From: Gordonia sp. 'Campus'
GTDB lineage: Bacteria; Actinomycetota; Actinomycetes; Mycobacteriales; Mycobacteriaceae
Direction of reading: 5' to 3'
NCBI RefSeq assembly: GCF_022206305.1
Contig: NZ_JAKOIW010000002.1
Span: 186,001-250,000 of the forward strand
DNA: 64,000 nucleotides
This document shows positions 58,491-64,000 of this stretch, one piece after another. The position numbers and the translations under genes are program-made. The notes beneath the pieces are model-generated. The model worked only from the letters and a program-made list of their open reading frames with translations. It was not told the origin of the DNA and made no database searches. The number at the start of each line of letters is the position of its first letter. The stretch's first letter is position 1.

Positions 58491-58555
58491 GTCGTGTGAC
58501 AGGGCTGCCCGCCGTGCGGAGGCGACCTGTTCACCACGGTCGGCCGGTCGGCCGA

Positions 58556-58561
58556 TACCCT
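58556..58561 (+). promoter_or_regulatory. -10 hexamer for the pgsA upstream ORF
   Basis: TACCCT, 7 nt before the GTG of a 19-codon ORF, the same spacing as at thyA, dapA and mntR. Confidence 0.5.
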
Positions 58562-58568
58562 GATGGGC

Positions 58569-58628
58569 GTGCACGTGAGAATTGCCCTGAACTGCGGCGC
58601 CCCGCCGCGCTCGGGGGTGTGCTCGTGA
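58569..58628 (+). CDS. putative leaderless upstream ORF coupled to pgsA
   Basis: 19 codons, MHVRIALNCGAPPRSGVCS, beginning with GTG at 58569 and ending with a TGA that overlaps the pgsA GTG (GTGA at 58625-58628). A TACCCT hexamer 7 nt upstream would start the RNA at or beside this GTG. If translated, it would deliver ribosomes to the pgsA start. It holds two cysteine codons. There is no homology evidence that the peptide itself has a function. Confidence 0.45.
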   Translation: MHVRIALNCGAPPRSGVCS

Positions 58629-59326
58629 CCGACCGGATCAGGCGGGCGGTCGACGAGAAGGGCATCGCCAACGTCGGCCGCGGACCCGACCCCATCACCG
58701 ACCCCGTCGACCCCGTTCCGGTGGTCAACATCGCCAACGCGCTGACGGTGTTCCGGATCGTCCTGGTCCCGGTGTTCCTGGTGACGCTGTTCATCGACTC
58801 GGGAGAGTCCACGCTGTGGCGGTCGATCGCGACCGTGGTCTTCGGGGTCGCCGCGCTGACCGACCGTTACGACGGCCGCATCGCCCGCGAACGCGGTCTC
58901 ATCACCGACTTCGGCAAGATGGCCGATCCCATCGCCGACAAGGCGCTGATCGGCGGGGCCCTCGTCGGGCTGTCGATCCTGGGCATCCTCCCGTGGTGGG
59001 TCACGGTCGTCATCGTCGCCCGTGAGGTGTGGGTGACGGCCCTGCGGTTCTGGGTGCTGCGGCACAAGGTGATCCCGGCCAGCCGCGGCGGCAAACTGAA
59101 GACGCTGCTCCAGGCTCTCGCCATCGGCATGTACCTGCTCCCGCTCGGCGACCCGGGGCAGCTCGCCGCCCACGTGCTGATGGGACTGGCGTTGGTGGCG
59201 ACCATCTACACCGGGCTCGACTACACCTGGCAGGCGATCAAGGTGCGGTCCGAGCGCGACGAGCCGGCACCCGCGCCGGCAGCCACGCCCCGGCGTGCGG
59301 TCGGAGGAACCGGCGGCGGTCGGTGA
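58625..59326 (+). CDS. pgsA: CDP-alcohol phosphatidyltransferase (phosphatidylglycerophosphate synthase, PgsA3-like)
   Basis: 233-residue membrane enzyme with about five helices that makes a phospholipid from CDP-diacylglycerol and an alcohol, probably glycerol 3-phosphate. The catalytic motif D-x2-D-G-x2-A-R-x8-G-x3-D-x3-D is complete from D-R-Y-D-G-R-I-A-R to G-K-M-A-D-P-I-A-D. It matches Rv2746c by position next to clgR. The GTG at 58625 overlaps the stop of a short upstream ORF; a GTG at 58619 is an alternative. The C-terminal tail is Pro/Ala-rich. Confidence 0.92.
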   Translation: MTDRIRRAVDEKGIANVGRGPDPITDPVDPVPVVNIANALTVFRIVLVPVFLVTLFIDSGESTLWRSIATVVFGVAALTDRYDGRIARERGLITDFGKMADPIADKALIGGALVGLSILGILPWWVTVVIVAREVWVTALRFWVLRHKVIPASRGGKLKTLLQALAIGMYLLPLGDPGQLAAHVLMGLALVATIYTGLDYTWQAIKVRSERDEPAPAPAATPRRAVGGTGGGR

Positions 59327-59368
59327 CTTCGACTATCGTCGGTCAGACGGTGCCGCGGGGACCCACCG

Positions 59369-59396
59369 GGAACCCATCGGCGATGCGGTGCGTTGG
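59369..59396 (+). promoter_or_regulatory. SigE/SigH-type (ECF) promoter of clgR
   Basis: GGAACC (59369-59374), a 16-bp spacer, then CGTTGG (59391-59396). This fits the GGAAC-N16-18-CGTT consensus of mycobacterial SigE and SigH. The start codon is 25 bp further on. In M. tuberculosis clgR is a known SigE target. Confidence 0.65.
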
Positions 59397-59420
59397 GTAG
59401 TGCAGTAGAGAGGAGACTCG

Positions 59421-59789
59421 ATGGCGATGCTCTTACGGGAGGCGCTCGGCGACAGCCTGCGTCGGGTCCGCACACAGCAGGGTCGCACTCTGCGCGAGGT
59501 GTCCACCGGCGCACGCGTGAGCCTCGGCTATCTCTCGGAGGTCGAACGCGGGCAGAAGGAGGCCTCGAGCGAACTGCTCGCGGCGATCTGCGATGCGCTC
59601 GACGTCGAGATCGCCGATCTGCTCCTCGAGGTCGGTAGCGCGATGCGACCGGCCGGTGCCGAACCCGTCGTGGTCGGCGCGGGCCCGCTGGGCGACACCG
59701 CCGATGCGGAGACCGGCCTGAGTGCGACCAAGGTCGTGATCCCCGCACCTCCGGCGCGCCGCGACACGACGGCGCTCGCCGCGGCCTGA
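59421..59789 (+). CDS. clgR: Clp gene regulator ClgR (XRE family)
   Basis: 122-residue activator of clp protease and stress genes. The helix-turn-helix has [24 protein letters not shown] and is ClgR-specific. The C-terminus ends in A-L-A-A-A, resembling the Ala-rich tail by which ClgR is degraded by ClpP in relatives, so a conditional half-life is likely. The ATG follows GAGAGGAG. An ECF-type promoter lies upstream. It precedes pspA as in Rv2745c-Rv2744c. Confidence 0.93.
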   Translation: MAMLLREALGDSLRRVRTQQGRTLREVSTGARVSLGYLSEVERGQKEASSELLAAICDALDVEIADLLLEVGSAMRPAGAEPVVVGAGPLGDTADAETGLSATKVVIPAPPARRDTTALAAA

Positions 59790-59847
59790 CGGTCGACTGC
59801 CCGGCAGCCGACCGAACGACACCGTCTCATCGCGATCCCGCAGACGC

Positions 59848-59853
59848 TAGATT
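59848..59853 (+). promoter_or_regulatory. -10 hexamer of pspA
   Basis: TAGATT, about 42 nt before the pspA ATG, giving a short leader. pspA may thus be read both from clgR and from its own promoter. Confidence 0.45.
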
Positions 59854-59895
59854 GGTCTGCAGAGTTCTCAGACCCCTGAATGGAGTACGAAGAGC

Positions 59896-60711
59896 ATGGC
59901 GAACCCGTTCGTGAAGTTGTGGCGCTACCTTTCAGCACTCGGCAACGCGAAGATCGACGAACACGCGGACCCGAAGGTCCAGATCCAGCAGGCGATCGAG
60001 GATGCGCAGCGTCAGCACCAGGCGTTGTCGCAGCAGGCGGCGTCGGTCATCGGCAACCAGCGTCAGCTGGAGATGAAGCTGAACCGTCAGCTCGAGGACA
60101 TCGAACGACTGCAGGCCAACACGCGTCAGGCGCTCACGCTGGCCGATCAGGCCGCGGCTGCCGGCGACACCCAGAAGGCCACCGAGTACACGAATGCCGC
60201 GGAGGCGTTCGCCGCTCAGCTGGTCACCGCGGAGCAGAGCGTCGAAGACCTCAAATCGCTCCATGACCAGTCGCTGCAGGCCGCCGATCAGGCCAAGAAG
60301 GCGGTCGAGCGCAACGCGATGATCCTGCAGCAGAAGCTCGCCGAGCGGTCCAAGCTGCTCAGCCAGCTCGAGCAGGCCAAGATGCAGGAGCAGGTCTCGG
60401 CGTCGCTCAACCAGATGAGCGAGCTGTCGGTGCCCGGCAACACGCCGAGCCTCGACCAGGTCCGCGACAAGATCGAGCGCCGCTACGCGAACGCGCTCGG
60501 TTCGGCCGAGTTGGCCAAGAACTCGGTGCAGGGCCGTATGCAGGAGGTCGAGCAGGCCGGAATCCAGATGGCCGGACACTCCCGTCTGGAGCAGATCCGC
60601 GCCAGCATGCGGGGTGACGCATTGCCTGCAGCCGGTACGGCCGCCCCCGGACTGCAGAAGCCTGCAGCGCAGGCCGCGCCGCCCACCACCGAGCCCCCGC
60701 AGCAGGGCTGA
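59896..60711 (+). CDS. pspA: phage shock protein A / IM30 (35-kDa antigen type)
   Basis: 271-residue peripheral membrane protein that supports the envelope under stress. It is almost entirely coiled coil (about residues 25-220) with heptads such as [15 protein letters not shown]. The start [12 protein letters not shown] is an amphipathic helix for membrane binding. The C-terminal 30 residues are Pro/Ala-rich. In mycobacteria it acts with ClgR and the membrane proteins PspM and PspN; those two are not found here. The stop overlaps a CTG start of the next gene. Confidence 0.94.
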   Translation: MANPFVKLWRYLSALGNAKIDEHADPKVQIQQAIEDAQRQHQALSQQAASVIGNQRQLEMKLNRQLEDIERLQANTRQALTLADQAAAAGDTQKATEYTNAAEAFAAQLVTAEQSVEDLKSLHDQSLQAADQAKKAVERNAMILQQKLAERSKLLSQLEQAKMQEQVSASLNQMSELSVPGNTPSLDQVRDKIERRYANALGSAELAKNSVQGRMQEVEQAGIQMAGHSRLEQIRASMRGDALPAAGTAAPGLQKPAAQAAPPTTEPPQQG

Positions 60712-61949
60712 TTCGCGTCGCACTGGTCGCCGGGTCCGACGCCGGGCACGCGTTCCCGGCGTTCGCGCTCGCCGAACGCTTCACCGCCGCGGGTGATGAG
60801 GCGACCGTGTTCACCTCGCTCGACTGGTCGCCGGCGGCGCACCGGCGGGGCATCGACCTGGCCGAGCTCCCGGCTCTGGGCGCCGAGGATGCCGACGACG
60901 ACACCGACGCGGGTGCCAAGTTGAGTGCACGCGCGGCCCGCATGGCCGTGCCGCTCGCGGAGCAACTACGCACCTGGAGAGCCGACGTCGTCGTGTCCGA
61001 TGTCATCACCGTCGCGGGCGGGTGGGCCGCACAGTTGTGCGGACTGCCGTGGGTCGAACTGTCACCGCATCCGCTGTACCTTCCGTCGCGAGGTCTTCCG
61101 CCCATCGGGTCGGGGCTCGCCCCGGGCCGTGGTGTGCGAGGTCGCCTCCGCGACGCCCTCATGCGGGCCGCCACCGCCGCGTCCATCCGAAAAGGGCTGC
61201 GGCAGAGACGAGATGCTCGTCGAACGATCGGGCTCGGGGGAGTGAATCCGGAGCCATGGGCTCGTCTGGTGGCCACGCTGCCCGGCCTCGAGGTCCCGCG
61301 CCCGGACTGGCCGGCGGACACCCACATCGTCGGCCCACTGGTGTGGGAACCGACCGACGAGGTGTTCGGGCGGCCGGCAGGCGACGCACCGCTCGTCGTC
61401 CTCGCGCCGTCCACGGCACAGACCGGCGCACCCGACATGGTCGGTGTCGCGCTCGACGCGCTCGGTGCCTCCATGCTGGGGCGTCCGGTCCGCGTGGTGG
61501 TCTCGGGACTCCGACAGCCCGATGACGCCGCCCTCGCGCGTTTCGGCAACGATGCGAACGCCGAACTGCCGACGTCCGGCCTGTTGACGTCTGGTCTGGG
61601 ACGGCAGGACGAAATCCTCCCGCACGCCGATCTGCTCATCTGCGGGTCCGGTCACGGCATCCTCGCCAAGGCGATGACGGCCGGTGTGCCGGTGATCGCG
61701 GTTCCCGGTGGGGGAGACCAGTGGGAACTCGCCACCCGAATGGAGCGCGCCGGTGCGGGACGCGTCGTGCGTCCGGTCGCCGCCGCCGCGCTCGCCGACG
61801 CCGTGCGCAACGTGCTCGACGATCCGGCGTATGCGCGCGCCGCGCGTGTGATCGGCGACTCGGTGGCCGACACCGTCGACCCGGTGGCGGTCGTGCGGCG
61901 CGTGTTCGCCGTCGCGTCCGCATCACCTAGGCTGGGCTCGTGCGCCTGA
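60708..61949 (+). CDS. GT-B glycosyltransferase (UGT/MGT-like, Rv2739c-like)
   Basis: 413 residues from a CTG at 60708. The N-terminal Rossmann fold reads [17 protein letters not shown] directly after this codon. The C-terminal nucleotide-sugar site is [14 protein letters not shown] with P-G-G-G-D-Q-W-E-L. The first ATG, GTG or TTG in frame (GTG 60807) would delete the glycine loop of the fold, so it is not the true start. The CTG overlaps the pspA stop (CTGA). Donor and acceptor are unknown. The gene overlaps the next by 10 bp. Confidence 0.85.
   Translation: MIRVALVAGSDAGHAFPAFALAERFTAAGDEATVFTSLDWSPAAHRRGIDLAELPALGAEDADDDTDAGAKLSARAARMAVPLAEQLRTWRADVVVSDVITVAGGWAAQLCGLPWVELSPHPLYLPSRGLPPIGSGLAPGRGVRGRLRDALMRAATAASIRKGLRQRRDARRTIGLGGVNPEPWARLVATLPGLEVPRPDWPADTHIVGPLVWEPTDEVFGRPAGDAPLVVLAPSTAQTGAPDMVGVALDALGASMLGRPVRVVVSGLRQPDDAALARFGNDANAELPTSGLLTSGLGRQDEILPHADLLICGSGHGILAKAMTAGVPVIAVPGGGDQWELATRMERAGAGRVVRPVAAAALADAVRNVLDDPAYARAARVIGDSVADTVDPVAVVRRVFAVASASPRLGSCA
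61928..61933 (+). promoter_or_regulatory. -10 hexamer of the DUF3046 gene (leaderless)
   Basis: TAGGCT, 6 nt before the GTG at 61940, inside the 3' end of the glycosyltransferase gene. Confidence 0.5.
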
Positions 61950-62134
61950 CCGAGTTCACCGAGTTGATGACCGTGGAATTCGGTGTGTCCGCGACAGATT
62001 CGATCCTGTCCGATCACGTCCTGATCGATGTCGGCGGGCGCACCGGGTCCCAGGCGATCGACGACGGGGTCGACCCCCGAGACGTGTGGATCGCCATCTG
62101 CCGCGACTTCGACGTACCGCGCCATCGCTGGTGA
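61940..62134 (+). CDS. DUF3046 protein
   Basis: 64-residue protein with the DUF3046 pattern: R-L-T-E-F at the start, F-G-x6-S-I-L-x-D-H-V-L in the middle and W-x4-D-F-D-V-P-x3-R-W at the end. It is almost always found just upstream of recA in actinobacteria (Rv2738c). Function unknown; its constant company with recA suggests a link to DNA repair, but nothing here proves it. A TAGGCT gives it a leaderless promoter. Confidence 0.88.
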   Translation: MRLTEFTELMTVEFGVSATDSILSDHVLIDVGGRTGSQAIDDGVDPRDVWIAICRDFDVPRHRW

Positions 62135-62160
62135 CGCGCGTCCGCGTGTCGCACTTGCCA

Positions 62161-62176
62161 TCGAACAGGTGTTCGT
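62161..62176. promoter_or_regulatory. LexA-type SOS box upstream of recA
   Basis: TCGAAC-AGGT-GTTCGT matches the mycobacterial/Gram-positive SOS box TCGAAC-N4-GTTCGA at 11 of 12 fixed positions. It lies 157 bp before the main recA ATG. Confidence 0.75.
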
Positions 62177-62239
62177 TCATCCTGGTGCCAGACCGAACCA
62201 TTCGATGGAACCAGACGGACCGCCCCTGCGTCTGAAGAG

Positions 62240-62262
62240 TTGTCGGACCCACCGGCTACCTT
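62240..62262 (+). promoter_or_regulatory. RecA-NDp (PafBC-type) damage promoter of recA
   Basis: TTGTCGGAC, eight bases, then TACCTT. This matches the mycobacterial RecA-NDp consensus TTGTCRGTG-N8-TAN3T at nearly all fixed positions. RNA would start near 62270, at an ATG in frame with recA. Confidence 0.7.
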
Positions 62263-62332
62263 TCACCACATGAACGCCCGGACCGCACAGACCGCCCGCC
62301 GGAAACCCGGCCCGCAACCGAGGAGAACTGCC

Positions 62333-63376
62333 ATGGCACCCGCGCCCCAAGACCGTGAGAAGGCACTCGACCTGGCCCTCGCGCAGATCGACAAGAACTT
62401 CGGCAAGGGCTCGGTGATGCGTCTGGGCGAGGAGACCCGTCAGCCCATCGAGATCATCCCGACCGGCTCGATCGCCCTGGATGTGGCCCTGGGCATCGGC
62501 GGTCTGCCCCGCGGTCGCGTCGTCGAGATCTACGGCCCGGAATCCTCGGGTAAGACGACGGTCGCGCTGCACGCGGTCGCCAACGCCCAGGCGCTGGGCG
62601 GCATCGCGGCGTTCATCGATGCCGAGCACGCGCTCGATCCCGACTACGCCGCCAAGCTCGGTGTCGACACCGACGCGCTGCTGGTGTCGCAGCCCGACAC
62701 GGGTGAGCAGGCGCTGGAGATCGCGGACATGCTGATCCGGTCCGGTGCGCTCGACATCCTGGTCATCGACTCGGTTGCCGCGCTCGTCCCCAAGGCCGAG
62801 ATCGAGGGCGAGATGGGCGACAGCCACGTCGGTCTGCAGGCCCGCCTGATGAGCCAGGCGCTGCGCAAGATGACCTCCGCGCTCAACCAGTCGAAGACCA
62901 CCGCGATCTTCATCAACCAGCTGCGCGAGAAGATCGGCGTGATGTTCGGTTCGCCCGAGACCACCACCGGCGGTAAGGCGTTGAAGTTCTACTCGTCGGT
63001 GCGCCTGGACGTCCGGCGTATCGAGACCCTGAAGGACGGCACCGACGCGGTGGGCAACCGGACCCGCGTCAAGGTCGTCAAGAACAAGGTTGCCCCGCCC
63101 TTCAAGCAGGCCGAGTTCGACATCCTCTACGGCCAGGGCATCAGCAAGGAGGGGTCGCTGATCGACATGGGTGTAGCCGAAGGCTTCATCCGCAAGTCGG
63201 GATCGTGGTTCACCTACGAGGGCGATCAGCTCGGCCAGGGCAAGGAGAACGCCCGCAAGTTCCTCCTCGAGAACGTCGACATCCGCGACGAGATCGAGAA
63301 GAAGATCAAGGAGAAGCTCGGAATCGGAGCGACGGTCGATGCCGACGACATCGCCCCCGCCCCGGTGGAGTTCTGA
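62333..63376 (+). CDS. recA: recombinase RecA
   Basis: 347-residue DNA strand-exchange ATPase and LexA co-protease, the standard length with no intein. Walker A is G-P-E-S-S-G-K-T-T, and [16 protein letters not shown] and [14 protein letters not shown] are canonical. The ATG at 62333 follows AGGAGAA and matches the family start ([11 protein letters not shown]). An in-frame ATG at 62270 would add 21 basic residues and lies where the PafBC-type promoter would start the RNA. recX follows after eight bases. Confidence 0.98.
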   Translation: MAPAPQDREKALDLALAQIDKNFGKGSVMRLGEETRQPIEIIPTGSIALDVALGIGGLPRGRVVEIYGPESSGKTTVALHAVANAQALGGIAAFIDAEHALDPDYAAKLGVDTDALLVSQPDTGEQALEIADMLIRSGALDILVIDSVAALVPKAEIEGEMGDSHVGLQARLMSQALRKMTSALNQSKTTAIFINQLREKIGVMFGSPETTTGGKALKFYSSVRLDVRRIETLKDGTDAVGNRTRVKVVKNKVAPPFKQAEFDILYGQGISKEGSLIDMGVAEGFIRKSGSWFTYEGDQLGQGKENARKFLLENVDIRDEIEKKIKEKLGIGATVDADDIAPAPVEF

Positions 63377-63384
63377 GGCCGGTT

Positions 63385-63936
63385 TTGGGCGAGGCACCGG
63401 ACCCCGAGGAGACGCGGCCGCGTCGGGAGAAAGATCCCGAGCGGAAGGGACCCAGCGCATGGGACTCGGCACTGCGACTCCTCGGGGTTCGTGCGCGTTC
63501 ACGGCAGGAGATGCGTGACCGCTTGAACCGCAAGGGTTTCGACGCGGACACCGTCGACGAGGTGATGGAGCGGCTCGACCGCCACGGTCTGCTCGACGAC
63601 GAGGAGTTCGCGTCCGAGTGGGTCCGTTCCCGGCACCTCAACTCAGGGAAGGGACGCGTCGCGTTGCGGCACGAACTCCGGACCAAGGGAGTCGACGAGT
63701 CCGTGATCGCCGAGGCTCTCGCCGACATCGATCCCGCCGGCGAGCGCGAGATCGCAGCCGGACTGGTGGAGCGCAAACTGACCGCGTCCATGGCCGATCG
63801 GATCGCCGGTGACCGAGCAGAACGCGACAAGGCCATGCGGCGTCTCGTCGGAATGTTGGTGCGGCGCGGGTACTCCCAGTCGCTGGCGTTCGACGTGGTG
63901 GGTGAGGCGCTCAACGCGCTGCAGAGCAGCGGCTGA
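63385..63936 (+). CDS. recX: RecA regulator RecX
   Basis: 183-residue helical-repeat protein that caps and limits RecA filaments. The start of the first repeat is A-L-R-L-L-G-V-R-A-R-S-R-Q-E-M-R-D-R-L. The D-R-H-G-L-L-D-D-E-E-F-A segment and a third repeat ending M-L-V-R-R-G-Y-S follow. The TTG at 63385 is chosen because no ATG or GTG lies between the recA stop and the conserved region; the weak start suggests a low yield relative to RecA. Equivalent to Rv2736c. Nothing is recognisable in the 64 bases after it. Confidence 0.93.
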   Translation: MGEAPDPEETRPRREKDPERKGPSAWDSALRLLGVRARSRQEMRDRLNRKGFDADTVDEVMERLDRHGLLDDEEFASEWVRSRHLNSGKGRVALRHELRTKGVDESVIAEALADIDPAGEREIAAGLVERKLTASMADRIAGDRAERDKAMRRLVGMLVRRGYSQSLAFDVVGEALNALQSSG

Positions 63937-64000
63937 GCACCCCACCTCCGGTATCACCGTCCGGTCGGCAGATTCTCCGAAGCAGCGAGCTCGGTCGCCT

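Noticed and set aside
62333-63376. RecA intein as in M. tuberculosis
   Set aside because: RecA reads as an uninterrupted 347 residues with intact motifs.

Overview
The window is a high-GC actinobacterial chromosome segment from the Mycobacteriales. It is most likely Gordonia or a close relative, inferred from protein character and gene order; no rRNA was available to test this. Gene order follows, with local gains and losses, the Mycobacterium tuberculosis block from mqo (Rv2852c) to recA-recX (Rv2737c-Rv2736c). I see no tRNA, rRNA, CRISPR array, insertion sequence or prophage. About 62 protein genes are packed tightly, mostly on the + strand, and many neighbours share ATGA or GTGA stop/start overlaps.

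Layout. 1-5.4 kb: alpha/beta hydrolase (partial), mqo, a GNAT, and a fused ChlI/ChlD-type chelatase subunit. 5.4-12.4 kb: cobO and cobB, then a DevS/DosS-type haem-GAF histidine kinase coupled to cobB, its DevR/DosR-type regulator on the opposite strand, an acyl-ACP desaturase, and cysG. 12.4-18.1 kb: efpA, a PPOX-fold protein, yaaA, proS and a lipoprotein/ferritin-like pair. 18.2-26.1 kb: translation and RNA block rimP-nusA-ylxR-infB-rbfA-nrnA-dinF. 26.1-33.6 kb: pptH-pptT, truB, mntR, ribF, rpsO, pnp. 33.7-43.4 kb: secreted protease, CBS/nucleotidyltransferase protein, NRDE protein, ald/aldR, dapB and an accessory stretch (NmrA-like reductase, AraC regulator, HNH protein). 43.5-53.3 kb: thyA-dfrA-alkX-like, HAD phosphatase, phoD, thyX-dapA-rnj. 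53.3-64 kb: ftsK, a TerC gene with a yybP-ykoY-type leader, argA, pgsA, clgR, pspA, a glycosyltransferase, DUF3046, recA and recX.

How the genes work together. The first third joins corrin and sirohaem synthesis (chelatase, CobO, CobB, CysG) with a putative oxygen/redox-sensing two-component system and an oxygen-dependent desaturase. The middle is a translation, ribosome maturation and RNA decay cluster. The last third joins lysine/peptidoglycan precursor supply (DapA, DapB), thymidylate synthesis (ThyA, DHFR, ThyX), chromosome segregation (FtsK), envelope stress (ClgR, PspA, PgsA) and DNA repair (RecA, RecX, AlkX-like).

Most notable signals: (1) a convergent DevS/DevR pair embedded in a cobalamin operon beside an oxygen-using desaturase, with a DosR-like site; (2) a manganese-type riboswitch before terC whose conserved 3' segment can pair with the ribosome binding site; (3) many -10 hexamers placed 5-8 nt before start codons, implying leaderless mRNAs, including a 19-codon upstream ORF coupled to pgsA and a possible damage-induced, N-terminally extended RecA; (4) two CTG starts overlapping upstream stop codons; (5) a SigE/SigH-type promoter before clgR. 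All homology calls come from reading the sequence against remembered families; no database search was run.
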